Shown here: in pieces, positions 51,501-64,000 of the stretch
Layout: every line of letters starts with the position of its first letter
Numbering within the stretch: position 1 is the stretch's first letter
DNA from: Sapria himalayana
Taxonomy: Eukaryota; Streptophyta; Magnoliopsida; Malpighiales; Rafflesiaceae
Length of the DNA stretch: 64,000 nucleotides
Reading direction: 5' to 3'
Assembly: GCA_029783825.1 (NCBI GenBank)
Contig: JAREIK010001718.1
Coordinates: forward strand, 602,898-666,897
The notes under the pieces: model-generated
Databases searched by the model: none
The model's input: the letters and a program-made list of their open reading frames with translations, nothing else
What the model was told of the DNA's origin: nothing
Made by a program: the position numbers and the translations under genes

Positions 51501-54239
51501 CATCATAATATTTTGGCAATATTCTCAGAAATTATTTAATTTGGTTAGTCAACTTTATCTGACATAACTATTCTTGAAAAATGATAGTTTTGGTTTTAGT
51601 AATTTTGATATCAATATATTACTTTTTCACATTGATTTGTATTACTTAATTTATATTCCTTATATTTATTTTGTTAGTATTTTATTTTTTTAGCCACCAA
51701 ATCAATTAAGTAAAACTTTGGAACTTAGTTAATACCTTGGGACCCAAAAAAAGAGAGTCAAAAAAAGAACTTCAAAGTTGAAGATGAATATGTACAACCC
51801 AATGTATCATTATGATGAAACATATTTCTCACTTAGTTAATTCTATCTCATTCCATATGATGACTTGAACTAGTTCTATTATGAGAATGTTGTGAACTAT
51901 GGAGATATGAGATTTGGGAGGCATGAATAGATTGTAATTCATTGTCCTCATCAAATCTCTAAATCTTCATTTAATGATGTAATCACCAAGTTGCTAGAAG
52001 AGACAATAGAGTGAATAAAATGGAAGAAAAGTAGTTGAGATGAATGGAAATGAAACCTAAATACACTAATTTGGATATGCTTAAATAAGGTGCTACATCA
52101 AAACTTTAGGTGGCTGATATGATTCTAGCCAAAGTTGAAAAAAAGGTTAAGAAATTTGAAGGAGCTATGATACATCATCATGTCATGGCCAAGATAGAAA
52201 AAAAAAAGAAAAATGAATATTTGTGCACGCAACACCATAAATCTATGTGGAAACTACTATTGAGATAGTCTTCCATATAGTATTGTTGACCAACACACAA
52301 AGTACAAGGATAAAAAAAGTAAAATACTATATGGAGAAATTGACTTGGAGTATAGAAGTTATAGATAAAACAAAGGCTTTAGTGAAGATCAAGTTACTAA
52401 CATTAAATATAATAATGTTTGGGAGGCAAACTAAGATATTTTTTTTTGTTTCTATGTGAAATAAAATTATTTTGTTGTTTATTGTATACAAACTATACCT
52501 AACATTGATACATAATAAAACCTTTACATAACTATGGATTTCATATTCAAACCTAGCTATGATTCTAACTAATTTAGACTCAAAGCTATGGCTATTATCC
52601 TATTCCACAAATTTCACAAAACTCAAAGTTGTAGACATCATCCAATGCTGTGACTTTCAAATAACTTAAATCCATACCCAAAAATTAGTGCTATTACTTT
52701 CAAAAAATTACATAAAGTCATGACCTTGTCGGCTATTTCATAAAAGTTGCACAAGGAAAGAAACCCTAAACTCTCAAAATGATTTTTCTTTCCAATTCCA
52801 AGCTTAGACACCACAAATTCTAAGCCCTAACACTAAAAAAATTCAATGCAACCATGGAAGAAGGGTTAAAATCAAAGCAAATAAAAAAAATACAATGTTG
52901 TAAAATTGAGTAGCAAGGCAAAAGGGAAGTGACCATGATCTGGTGCTGCTGAAATTCTACAAAGAGCCATGGTGCCCGTATTTACTTTTCAATCGAAAAC
53001 ATGCATAAGATGGATGGATTCATTGCTCTCAAAAAAAGCTTTATAGAAGAGTAAGGCTTCATGGAGTATATCCCATATTTCTATGATATGATAGAAAAAA
53101 ATAATTAGAGTTTATTTTGTGCCCATAGAAAATATAGAAACATATCAATTATATGATAATTTTATACCAATATTCAGGATCGAGAAGAAAAGATATGTTA
53201 CATGATAGAAATTTAGGTATATTTTCATAGAGAGATTTGTAAAGAGTTACTTGGATTCTAGGTACTAAGGATAACATGATCTTGAAATCCCTAAAAATGT
53301 GACCAAATTTCAAAATAATTGTGAATCATTTGATGGATGAAATGGAAGAATGATGAGTAACCTTAAAAGTGCATATTGATTTTTGATATGTGGACAGATT
53401 ATGGAGGTAAGTAAGATTTGGTTGTATTTTACTTGCTCATTTTTATTATTAATAAATTTTGTCTCAACCATCACACAAGATGTGATAATTCTGCTTTTTC
53501 CCTTTTGATTGAATGGAGTCTAGGTCTGTTATTGGAATGTATTAAAAAAATATATTTTCAATTATTAAGATGGTGAATTTTAAGGACTAATAATTTACCC
53601 TTTCTTGATAAATTTATTATTAGAAGTTATATGAGTCTCGATGGATGATGATGGCAATGAATTGTGCCAAAGGGTATCCTTCATGACATTGGGAAACAAT
53701 AAAAGGGTGCTTGAAGGAGAAAGAAATGAAAGAAGCCAATTATCAAAGAGAAAACACAGACAAATAATTTGGAAGAATGATCATCCTTCACTAAATAAAC
53801 ATGGAAGTTATGAAAAGAAGTGGTAGAGGGTGAAAATAAGAGAAGGGATGTATCGAATAATTCCTAGCTTCACAATGATTTAAGTTGAGTGATATTATTT
53901 TTTGTAATTTTGAGAATATATAGGCAATTAAACTAGTTGAGGAAGAAGAGAAAAAAGAAGCAATGTTGTAAGTGCATCTCCAAAAGTAAGAGAGGTTATT
54001 TGTGGCAACCCAAGAAAAATTTGAAATCAGAATTTATAAGCCTTTGGAGGAAGAGATGAAATGAGTAGAGACTAGGATAATGGATAATACTAAATCATTT
54101 GGAAAACTTTTTGAGACCATCGTAATGAATTTGAATAAACTAGTAATGATACGGGATGGAAGAAATAGAAGTGACATATAATATTAAAAGAACTAGTGAA
54201 TATAAGAAATGTGAATTATAATAGTGTGAACAAAAAAAA
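51501..54239 (+). pseudogene. Gypsy internal remnant without intact ORF
   Basis: Leader-like text at 51510 is followed by charged, gag-like broken frames (for example 'ITKLLEETIE' near 51990). Around 53140-53260 a segment with FYTNIQDREEKICYMI and ICKELLGF resembles the 'FYANxxxxxxxxxxxVRGxxxxxxxxxxxxLLGL' pattern of a plant retroelement-associated domain. The 61-codon frame at 53641 has no known match. At 52550-52760 gtcatgac-like motifs recur. No protease, reverse transcriptase or integrase was recognised, so the assignment is tentative. Confidence 0.35.
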
Positions 54240-54409
54240 TGTATTTTGCAATGAAATCTTTTTGAAGACTCCATGAAATCTATAGAAAGAGATGAATTCT
54301 TTTCATATCAGCCATACTTATGATATGACACCCTTACCAAAAAAGAAGCAAACATTGAAAATTACATATCTCTTTAGACTAATACTAGGTAATGATGTCT
54401 CTCAACTAA

Positions 54410-54417
54410 GATACAAG
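54410..54417. repeat. Left target-site duplication of hAT B
   Basis: gatacaag, identical to 58088-58095. Confidence 0.93.
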
Positions 54418-57400
54418 TAAAGGTGTGAACCTGACTGGCCCGGCCCATCCCGGCACGGCATGATTCGGCCGTGCCTGCGCCGGCCCGACACGAGAATTAC
54501 CCGTGCTTGGGCTCGTGTCGTGCCCAGGTAAGGCACAACTCGTGCCGTGCCGTGCCGAGGCCAACTGGGCCTCGTGCCATGCCTGACCCGGCACGGTTCG
54601 GTGGCCCGTGGGGTGGCCCGTCAGCATGGTTCGGGGTCACACATAGTCCCGAACCCGCAGACCTGGGCTCCCGGCTTACTGCACCCTCACGAGTCATGAC
54701 TCACGAGTCACGGGTCACGGCTCACCCTAATGTGACTCGGTGAGTCGGGCCTAGCTTTTTCGCACACGAAGACCGCGGGTCGGGTCCAATCAGACCCGAC
54801 CCGTGGTACCTTCCTATCCCCCCCTCCCCCCCCCTAAAGGGCAAAAAAAAAATTTAAATTTTAGCCATTGGATCTCTCCTCAAACGGCTAGGGGGCAGAA
54901 TTCGACGGTCCTCATGATTCTGCCCCCTAAAATATTAAAAAAAATTAAAAAAAATAAAAAAATTACTTTTTTAAAAAATTTTTTTTCTTTAATCTATAAA
55001 ATCATTTCCACCTTTCTATAATATTTATGTTTTTCATAAATATTTATTCTCTCAAATCTTACATTTTCAATCTCTCAAAAATCTTGCTCCTCTCTCTCGG
55101 GACTCAGGATTTCGTCATTTGGCTTGGCTTTTCGGGAATCACAACTTTGGTTTCGATTTTTGAGCTAGACTGTAGTGTACCGTGCATGTGATCAACCTCA
55201 TTGCCCTATTGGGTAATTTATTTTTAGTTGTTTTTTTTTTCTGTCTCTCTCTCTCAGTTTCTCTCTAGTCTAGTCTCTCTCTCTAGTACTAAAATAGTTA
55301 AATCTAAAATCTATCATCTAGTCTATACATAAGTGTCCTGTTTAACAAAAATCCTAAAAAATGACAAATACTAATGAAACATATTTAAATTTAGAAAATG
55401 AAAATCTTACACATAGGTCTGAGGCTGCTGAAACTTTGGTTTCTCCAGTCGTCTCAACCCAAACCTCTAAAAAACAAAAAACTAGGAGGAATTTAGTAGT
55501 TTAGACTTATTTTAATATAATAAAACAAAAAAATATTAGGGGTGAGGAAGAAGAAATGACACAGTGCAAATATTGTATGAGAATTTTAACTTATAAGAGT
55601 TCGTTTGGGACTGGGCACCTTAAGAGGCATGCCGAATTATGCACAAAAAAATATGGTCCATTAGATCCTAGGCAAACCCAACTTTGCAATGCATTTTTTG
55701 AGACTGGATCTAGTTCAGTCTCAAAGTTTACTTCGTTCATATACTCCAGCGAGTTGGGTAGGGACGGAATGACCAGATTTATCACATTGATGGGTCTTCT
55801 GATCAGATTTTCAGAAGATCCAATGGTAGTGCGCATCATGTAGATATATTTTCAGCATGCTTATCGTAGGATTCCTAAGTCCACATCTAGGAATGACATA
55901 CTAAAAATATATAAGTTAGAAAAAACAAAAAATAATTAATGAATTTATGGCATATAGTGGAGTGGTGTTCGTGACGTCCGATATTTGGACAAGTCACGAA
56001 GAATCATTTTATGCATGCTCATCAGCCACTATGTAGATTCTAACTGGACTATGAATACAAAAAGTTTAGGATTCTCCGAGATTCTCCATCCTCATGATGA
56101 CCCGACCATTTTTGAGTGTATGATGAAAATCTTTAGGAAATATAAAATTCAAAATAAAATTTTTAGTATCACATTCGATAACACATCAAATAATGGAGTA
56201 GCGATTAACTTGTTTGTTAGGAATATTAGAGACGCACCATTAGGAGAAATTTTTCATGTCAGATGCATGTGTCACGTGATTAACTTGATTGTTCGAGTGG
56301 GTATGAAGGTGTGTTCCCTTGCGTTGGATAAAATACGTAATGTACTAAAATATATTCGTACTCCTTGTAGACAACAAGAGTTTGGTAGTCTCTATTTGTC
56401 TGTGAATCTTAAGAAGAAGAAATTCCAATCGGGTGTGAGACATCGCTGGAATTACACATACCTGATGTTGGAGTCATGTGTTGGATACGAACACGTGATA
56501 TCCGACTACGTCAATAATAAGAGTGACGAACTTATTATTGATGATATTGACTAAGCTTCAGAAATTTCATAAATAAAATTCCTGAAGATTTCTTATGACA
56601 CGATGAACATGTGTTCGTCAGTTTATATGCCCACGACTTGCATTGCAATCAGGTGCATATGCAACATTAGTAGCATGTTTAGGAAGTATCGAGCTGATCC
56701 GACACTTAGCCATATGGTTGCAGAGATGGAAACCAAGTACATAAAGTACTAGTTCACCATTCCATCTCTTTATTGCCTCGCTGCATGCATGGACCCTAGG
56801 GTTAATGTTGAAGGGGTAGAAAACACCCTGACTTACATTTCCTCGTGCATGAACATGGAAAACCCACCTGAAGGGTTCATTCACGAGAAGTTGACTGACC
56901 TGTTCACATACTACGATACTAGGTATGGTGGTGGTGGTGGTATAGTGAGACTATGATTACGAACATGGATACCTTGTTCGGAGATGATGATTTTTCCATT
57001 CAGCTAGCAAGGGGGAAACGTCGCGGTGGACCATCACATAGGAGAGAGCTTTCTCGATACTTAGATACCGATTACTACTCAATCCTATCACATTCTGATA
57101 CTAAGAATCTTGATATATTATAGTGGTGGAAATCATGTGAGTCCACCTTTCCCGTGCTATTTAGGATGACACGAGATCTACTAACTTCTCCGGTGTCGAG
57201 TGTAACATCGAGTCTATTTTTTTGTTGCAGTGAACGTGATTTCAGATAGGAGATCGAGATTACGTCCATATATTGTTGAGGCCTTGACCTGTTTGAAGGA
57301 TTGAAATGATTCAAGGTTTAGCATCCATGATCGTGCTGAAGTTGGGACAAGGACTGCATCCCCATCCACTGTGAAAGCGGAGGAGTTGATTGCTGATGAT

Positions 57401-58087
57401 GATGATCCATATGATAGTGATCTTAATGTTGTGGCTGATGATACTCATGATATGCCGATTGACGATTGATGATGATCCACTATTTTTTTATTTCGATGTT
57501 TTATTTTTTATTAGTTGTACGCTTTATTTTGACGTCACGTTGAAACTTGAATTTGTTTGGTTCGGGCCTTCAGTATCTATTGGCAGATTGCCTGATTGGT
57601 CATTTCTCATTTGGTTTGCTTTGGTTTTTTTGACTTTTTAATTTTTTTTAACGAAATTTTTTGTTTAATTAATTTGTTTGTTTAAATTTTTCATTTAAAA
57701 ATTTAAAACTCTATAATTTAATTCTAATAAATTATAAACTAATTTTATTTTAAATTATAAAAAAAATTAAACTTTGTAATTTAATAAATTGTTAACAATT
57801 TTCATTTTATAATTTTAATATATTATACTTTATCTATAATTCTATATATAATATAATATATATTTTATTTAAACTAAAAAAATTAAACTTTAAATTATTT
57901 TTAAAAAAAATTTTAAACCAGGCCCATACGGCAAGGTTTGGCCCGACCCGACCTGGCTTTGATAAATAGTGTCGTGCCAGTTACGATACGGTATAGTAAC
58001 CGTGTCGTGCCTGACCCGGCATGAAAGCACAGTCGTGCTCTAACAAAACGGGCCGTCCAGCCCGGCCCAACACGTTTGACATCTCTA
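54418..58087 (+). mobile_element. hAT element B, perfect 8-bp target duplication
   Basis: The left end taaaggtgtgaac (54418) and the reverse complement of the right end tagagatgtcaaac (58087) are imperfect terminal repeats of the type seen in element A. The 8-bp duplication gatacaag flanks both sides without mismatch. Length is 3670 bp. GC-rich subterminal blocks rich in 'ggcccg' and 'ccggcac' words (54430-54790 and 57920-58080) stand out sharply from the AT-rich host DNA. The interior holds a decayed BED-finger transposase in plus orientation. The clean duplication suggests this is the youngest of the three hAT copies. Confidence 0.95.
55361..57469 (+). pseudogene. hAT (BED zinc finger) transposase pseudogene, element B
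   Basis: From ATG 55361 one frame runs to 55841 with a single early stop (TAG at 55502, probably from a Trp codon). It includes a BED finger with C-x2-C (CKYC near 55565) and H-LKRH-AELC. The catalytic core follows in shifting frames: SDIWTS near 55975 (first Asp), then ISHYVDSNW and FSITFDNTSNN near 56155 (second Asp), CHVINLIV near 56270, and YMLESCVGYEHV-like text near 56460. Further on are MDPRVNVEGVEN near 56790 and the dimerisation region with WWKSCES near 57123, TRDLLTSPVSSV near 57167 and RRSRLRPYIVEALTCLKD near 57250, ending in an acidic tail. At least two frameshifts precede the second Asp, and the segment with the catalytic Glu (usually SESAFS) is damaged. Not functional. Confidence 0.88.
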
Positions 58088-58095
58088 GATACAAG
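58088..58095. repeat. Right target-site duplication of hAT B
   Basis: gatacaag, identical to 54410-54417. Confidence 0.93.
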
Positions 58096-59370
58096 GCCTA
58101 GTTAGTAGCCAAAGGGTTTAGTCAAAAGAAAGGAATCAATTTTGATAAAATATTTTATTCTATAGTGAAGATATCTTCTATTCGAGTAGTTCAGAGTTTG
58201 GCAGCTAGCTTGAACTTATACACTAATCAACTTGAACTTAGACTATATATATGGAACAACCTAAGGGATTCATTATAGAATGGAAGGATGGTCTTGTTTG
58301 CAAAGTGAATAAGAGCTTGCATGATCTTAAACAAGATATTAGGTAGTGGTACAAAAAAAAATAGATTCATTTTGTGACCACTTTGTATTTGAAAGTAGTC
58401 AATCAGATGACAATACACTTATACTTTTATTGTTTGTAGATGACATACTAATCATTAGATATACTAAAGCACATATTGATTGGCTTAAGAGGGAGTTGAA
58501 AAAAGTCTTTTGTTTGATAGACTTAAGGCCGAGTCTAGCAAATTATAAGGATAAATGCCATATGAGATAGATCTTCTAGGCATATCTAGTTATCTCAAGA
58601 ATGATACAATGGTAAAGTTCTTGAGATATTTCTCATGAAAGATACTAAATAAGTCTCAACTCCATCAGCTAAATATTTTACGCTGGGTATCGAGAGTATT
58701 CCGAAGACTATTGAGAAAATGTGATATGAGTCATGTTCTCTATGCCTCAATTGTTTGTAGTATCATGTATGATGTTGTTTGCACTAAATTAGATTTAGTA
58801 GACATTAATCGCATTGTTAGTCATTTTCTATCAAATCCTAGCAAATATCTCTAGTCTTTAGTGAAATCTATCTTATATTTATGAGGGACTTCTTAATTAT
58901 GTTTATGCTTGGGTGGGTTAAATTGCATGCTTCTCGAATACTGATTTTGATATAGCTGGTGATATAGATTCATATAGATATACCTTGAGTTATCTAATAA
59001 CTTTTGGAGGAGGAGTTATATCATGGAAATCAAAGCTTCAAAAGTGCATAGCTCTATCCAACATTAAGGCCAAGTTCATTATAGCTACTAAACCATATCA
59101 TATATGTATGCAACATATGTGATAACATACATATATTATATCGTATGACAACCAGAATATTATACATCTCTCTAATATTTTGAAATTCCAAAATAGGTCA
59201 AAACACATTGATATATGATATCACTAAATATAGATTATATTAGATAAAAAGCCAGTTTTAATTATAAAAGTATATAAGAACAAAATTATTACTGATATAT
59301 TCATGGAATCATTATAATCTATAAAATTTAATTTCTTTAAGGCACAAGCTGATATGAGCTCCCCACCTAG

Positions 59371-59386
59371 GGTAGAGGGGGAGATT
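59371..59386 (+). other. Copia polypurine tract
   Basis: ggtagagggggaga lies directly before tgttagg at 59387, the typical purine run that primes plus-strand synthesis, followed by an LTR beginning TGTTAGG. Confidence 0.8.
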
Positions 59387-62300
59387 TGTTAGGTATGCTC
59401 GAGTTGGGTACACTAGTCCAATTTTTATTTTTGTCTAAAAGTATGATGTATGATAGGCCAAGATAATGGAATAAAATTTCACATTTTGATTTAAAAAAAA
59501 TAAATAAAAATTATAACAATTTTGAAAATGGGAATGTTCACATTTTCGCACAGAGAGCTCTCATGGCGCCCTCTTGGATGGGGAGTTCCCCCTCTAGTTT
59601 TTTTTAAAAACCAAAAACAAACAAAAAAATACAAGAATGGGCATTTGGTTTTTTTTGTGCAGATTTTTTTGGGTGTTACTATGAGTATGACTCCATTTTT
59701 TTGCTTCTAGAGTTATAAAAGTTTTTGTTTTAAATTTTTTTTCATGGGTATCTGGAGTGTGGCTTCCGAGGCATGTCCTTTTCTTTGCTTCTTCATGTAA
59801 TAGATTTCGAATAGACACTTTGGTCTGATGAACCAATACTATCACCTAAAGAATAATGTGGAAAGGGATCCAAAATATTTACCTCAAAATCTTAGGTTTA
59901 TGCATTTGTACTAAATTTTAGATATCTAGGATGTTATATCCTAGAAAATATATTTTAATCCAAAACATAATTTTGAGCATTGAATGCTTTATGAACGTTT
60001 TGTATGTGTGAAGTATTTAGCAAATATTGTTCAATTTGGCATTTCATCGATTTGAACTTTAATTTTTACCCTATTGGATTTTTCATAATTATAGTATTGA
60101 GGTTCTCTTTATTTTTGGGTCGTTGAATATATTGCTTCCATTATTTTCTTAGCCAATCACTATTCTTGATATTTTATGGATTTGAATAAACCACGATCTA
60201 AATGTCATACTGCCAACATTGGTAAAGTCATTGAATATAAGCATACTTTTCACAATCTAGTTGGAGTTGGGTACACCATTGGTAAGAATGTAAAACAATA
60301 TTTTAGTAAGTTTGTTTTGAATACTTGGTAAAATTCTAGCTTTGTATGCTAGCACAAGTGTAAATTGGATGGGACACTAAAATGTGATTATTTTATATTA
60401 ACATGTAAAATAAAACATGTTTACTTGTTAGTTATTTTGATTTATAAAAAGTGAGATCAATAAATAAATTAATAGACTTAGTGAATTGGAAAACTTTATC
60501 AAATACATGGTGAATATTAATTATTGATAGAATCTATGCCCTATCAAAAGGATTGATAATATCCCCTTTAGGGATACTCAATATTTTTGATATTGTCATA
60601 CCATACAGGTAGATTTAATTTGGCATATCAAATAAGTTAAATGTAAGGTCTGACAGAAATAATAAGAAATTGATTAAATTAAATTTTTAATAATTTAATT
60701 TAATTGATGGGTATATATTATCTTAACACGAAAAGTTTAATAAATATTACATAATAATAGGTTCAATTTGTTTCAAATAATTGAGAGAGTATAATTATAA
60801 TTATATAGTTAAATGAATTATAAGTAATAAAAATGGTACATTATAATTTATATTGGAAATTCAAAATCTTATTTTAGCAAAGGTCTATTTCATAGTCTTA
60901 TCCAGTTAAATAAGAATAAGTTTTTAAATTATAATTAATAATATCTCTTATTTGTTTAGAGTATATATGTTTATAAAGTTAAAGTAATTGATTTGATTAG
61001 AATCATATTAATTGATTTTACTAAAATCAAATTTATTATTTAATTGATATATATATATATACTATTTTAATAATGATTAGAAATTTTAAAAAATATCACA
61101 TCACCTTTTTAAAGGTGATGTGATGCAACTTACATCAGTTTTAGTTTTGGTTTTCATGGCAAAGGAGGAAAACTATCCACTCTCTCTCCTTCTTCTTTGC
61201 AAAAGCTTTGGAGCATTAGTATGAGATACGAATTTGGGCTGCAAATAGAAAAAACTTAAAGGTATGTTTTCAAAATCTTAACCTTTAAAATTAATTCCTG
61301 AATGCAATCAATTTAATCAATATGCATTATCACAAGAAGGGATTCAAATCCTAAACATCTAGTATTAATGATATTTTAGGAAATTACAAAGTTTATTTTC
61401 ATATTATCAAGCAATTCACCTTTCACCAACTTCATAAAATAATAATGCTAAAGATATAAGCTTTGCATGAAATTTTTTTTTTGAATGATAAATTAAAATA
61501 ATTGCAAAAGGAATGATGAAAATGCATCATACAATATAGTTTATATTTTAAATTTTAATGGGATATTTCTTTTGGTAAAATATGATATGGGGAATTGTTG
61601 GGGACCTGATTCAGATGCAACCAAAAAATCATGAATGGTATTGAAATAAATTCTAAGTCCAACAAAGTTAATTAATTTGACATTTGTATTTTAAAATCTT
61701 TTAATTTTTCTCCATTAAAAAATTTACTCAAATACACATATGATTCCAAATGAGTTTTTGGTTTCACTTAACTTCAATTTGAAATTTGTTAACATATATA
61801 TATATATATATATTTATTTATACATACATACATGTATATGAATTTACTTTAATATAATGTCTTATATACATATTTATGTATATTAAATTGTAAAAACCCA
61901 CCACAATTGCACACAATAAAAAAGACATATTATATTCCAAAAAATAGAAGAATATTCACACAATCAGTATCATACAATTTAAAATAGTCCGATTATCAAA
62001 TTAAGACAAATTAATAATGAAAACACTTTTAAATTGTGTATATAATTTTTGAATCTAACAAAGAATTTTGTGAATCACGAGAAATGAAAAAAATACACCA
62101 CATGAATAATTTTCATATGAATACTACATGAACACCTACCTTTCTTCAAAACCCTCGAACAAAAGAAGATTGAAAACTAAAATTCTTCCCTATCCAAATT
62201 GTTACAAATGTTTTGTTGAAGCTTTTGTAACTATTTTCAGGGGATCAAAACTCAAAAGTTATAGAAGAGTTCCACCTAAACAAAAAGATACCTTTCTTTT

Positions 62301-62449
62301 TCTTAGAGTTCTAGAAAAGAGAAAAAATAGAAGAAAAACAAGAAGGATTCCATTTTTTCCTTTTGAAGTTAAAACATACACACCACACTTCATGCAAAGA
62401 TGAAGCTTTGCGTGTTACTGAAATCCAAAAAGTCATGCAATGCATGACT
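59387..62449 (+). repeat. Possible copia 3' LTR and unassigned flank
   Basis: The LTR should start with tgttaggtatg at 59387. Its right end (expected to finish in CA, with a 5-bp target duplication) was not found, and no second LTR exists in this window for comparison. Text near 61180-61260, with a CT-rich run and 'gcaaaagctttggagcatt', resembles the 3' half of some copia LTRs, so the LTR may reach about 61300. A basic 91-codon frame at 62128-62403 has no known relatives and is probably chance. No gene was recognised. Confidence 0.4.
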
Positions 62450-63145
62450 TTTATCGTGGTTTGGATTTCATCCTCACTCGTTTGATTTTTTTTTTTGAAA
62501 ACAAATCAACTTAGAAATAAACTTATAAATAAACCACATCACTTCATGCACCACCATTTATTTTTTAATTGTTATGAGAAATTAATTTAAATGAAAGCAT
62601 CCCTTATTCATTTAAATTAACTTAGAAATAAACCAAACAAAGTCAAACAAATATAAACCAAAACTAAATTAAAATTAACTCCATCTCCATGTTTGCCCTA
62701 AATGGACAGTCCGATTACCATTAAGGTGCTTGGTTTATATAAAAGTTGAAGTCCTTAAAAATTTATTTTCTCTCATTGACTACAAAATCATTCTCATTCA
62801 TCATATTAGAAAAAAATTTTCAGAAATTAAAAGCAATCACATAGTAATTTGAGATCTCTACTTTTTCTTCCAAGTCAGCAACTCTCTCTTGATCTAATTG
62901 ATTGCTGAATACAACCAAATTAAAAGTGTTCAATTGTCGTGTGGATTTGATTTCATCATCTCTCCCCTATTTTTTTTTCAAAGCAAAAGTTTTATATTGT
63001 AAAACTTTATCATTTATTTTTTTAATTGTTAAGAGTACTTAATTTAAGTGAGAGCACCCATACTCTTTTAGATTAACTTATCAATAAACCAAACAAAAAA
63101 ATATATATAAACCAAAACTAAATTTAAACCAACTAGGCCTGCCCA
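62450..63145. repeat. Two diverged direct repeats of about 200-240 bp
   Basis: Copy 1 (about 62450-62690) and copy 2 (about 62935-63145) share, in order, 'tgatttcat' or 'ggatttcat', 'tttattttttt-aattgtta', 'aatttaa-tga-agca', and 'ataaaccaaacaaa' followed by 'tataaaccaaaactaaatt'. The spacing is about 460 bp. Function unknown; they may be part of an old retroelement. Confidence 0.65.
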
Positions 63146-63594
63146 AAATTGGGAAGATCCAATATAAATTATGTTCTGATACTCTAATTTTAAAATATTT
63201 TTTAAAATGGAAATCAACTTTTAATATTTTTAAAAAGTACACCAAAATAAAAATCATATATTTAGTTTACTTTAAATGTGGAGCCCAAAAATATCAATGA
63301 CTATACATATTTGCATAAAATAAGGGAAAATTATGTTTATAGATCTCAAAACAAAAATATTAATATTTTTTATATTTTTTTAAACTTTTTAAAAAATATA
63401 TTCAAAACATAATATTTACATTTTTTATATTTTGGTTGCCCAAAATCAAAAAGCCACTCATTTTTTTTGATCTTGGGTTGTTTTTTTAAAACAACCAAAA
63501 TCAAAAAATTGTAGTTTTTGGAAAACCACGATTTATGGAAATCTATAGTTTTTGAAAAACTATGGTTTCAAAAAAAACAAAATGTGTAGGTTTA
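63146..63594. other. AT-rich DNA without gene
   Basis: Only short repeats such as 'aaccacgatt' and 'aactatggtt' around 63520-63570 were seen. No coding sequence. Confidence 0.4.
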
Positions 63595-63963
63595 TATACA
63601 TCACCTTATATATATATATATATATAAATGTTTGTGTATCTGTGTGCAGGTTTATAAATGTTTTATAAATCTACACACACACACACACATATAGAAATGT
63701 ATGTCCAAGTTCATATATAAGTATATATATATATATATATGAACTTACATATCCTATAACTCACAGACACACTAACATTTCTATATATATGTATGTGTAG
63801 GTTTATATGTGTGTTTGTATGTATAATTATAAATGAATATATATAAGTTTATGTGTAAGTATATACATGCTATATAGGTTATATATATATATAGAAAATT
63901 TTGTGTGCGTGAGCTATAGGTTATATATGTTTATATATATAAATGTATATACGTTTATATGTA

Positions 63964-64000
<37 letters not shown>
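63595..64000. repeat. TA/CA/TG microsatellite block at the right edge
   Basis: (TA)n at 63608-63626 and 63720-63740, (CA)n at 63672-63690, and a terminal (CA)n from about 63965 to the end of the window. The block may continue beyond it. Confidence 0.92.

Larger units (their letters stand above)
54240..59370 (+). pseudogene. Ty1-copia pol pseudogene split by hAT element B
   Basis: Left of the hAT only a short decayed piece remains (an AMKSIERDE-like segment near 54270 and SQLRYK at 54399-54417). Right of it the frame resumes as RYKA*LVAKGFSQKKGINF and then VKISSIRVVQSLAASL, the copia reverse transcriptase entry. Further on come MEQPKGFI, VCKVNKSLHDLKQ, LLFVDDILII (catalytic FVDD at 58433-58444), an SLMY-like region near 58750, and the RNase H core DFDIAGDIDS and GGGVISWKSKLQKCIALS near 58940-59060. 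A late KHIDI segment leads to the polypurine tract. Gag, protease and integrase are absent. Numerous stops and frameshifts. In the ancestor the hAT target lay in the codons of R-Y-K-A. Confidence 0.85.

Noticed and set aside
53641..53826. A 61-codon frame starting MDDDGNELCQRV
   Set aside because: It looks protein-like but matches nothing I know and is flanked by decayed retroelement text, so I did not list it as a gene.
54406..54743. Overlapping Pro/Arg/Gly-rich frames on both strands
   Set aside because: They lie in the GC-rich subterminal block of hAT B, where repeated short words keep frames open. No known protein.
62128..62403. A 91-codon basic frame
   Set aside because: No motif, signal peptide or family resemblance. 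Surrounding sequence is non-coding in character. Probably a chance frame.

Overview
The window is nuclear DNA of a flowering plant. It is very AT-rich, holds one clear intron-containing plant receptor kinase gene, and is otherwise built from nested, decayed plant transposable elements (Athila/Tat-like gypsy, copia, hAT, CACTA, a fold-back MITE) and simple repeats. I cannot name the species. There is no bacterial, organellar, tRNA or rRNA signal that I could see.

Layout. 1-5914: decayed gypsy material (gag-protease remnant at 373-1454, an LTR-like copy near 2540-3520, and stretches peppered with the 8-bp palindrome GTCATGAC). 5915-6323: a fold-back MITE. 8145-11192: the only intact gene, a HAESA/HSL-type leucine-rich-repeat receptor kinase with one 93-bp intron and a short upstream ORF. 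11193-21400: retroelement debris interrupted by a degraded, minus-strand hAT element (14026-18030). 21418-22920: microsatellites and a direct repeat. About 23400-31432: a decayed CACTA element, minus orientation, with recognisable remains of both usual CACTA proteins. 32400-40456 and 51076-54240: gypsy LTR and internal remnants. These are broken by a second hAT (33560-36979, 8-bp target duplication matching at 7 of 8) and by a 10.6-kb CACTA element (40457-51072, TTT target duplication). 54240-59386: a copia pol pseudogene split by a third hAT (54418-58087, perfect 8-bp duplication GATACAAG). 59387-64000: possible copia LTR, direct repeats and microsatellites.

The most interesting object is the 10.6-kb CACTA element at 40457-51072. 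I recognise no transposase in it, but it carries two broken host genes, both on the minus strand: an snRNP SmF-like gene still divided by its introns (42373-42979), and an ARF-family small GTPase with part of its upstream intron (47352-47867). The ARF piece lies in an insertion inside one unit of a private ~560-580-bp tandem array. Other gene-like patches (41455-41640, 44790-45005) may be further captured fragments that I could not name.

How the parts relate: apart from the receptor kinase, nothing here looks able to make a full-length protein. The nesting gives a relative order: gypsy LTRs first, then CACTA and hAT elements into them; copia first, then hAT into its reverse transcriptase; in the CACTA element, array expansion apparently before the ARF-bearing insertion.
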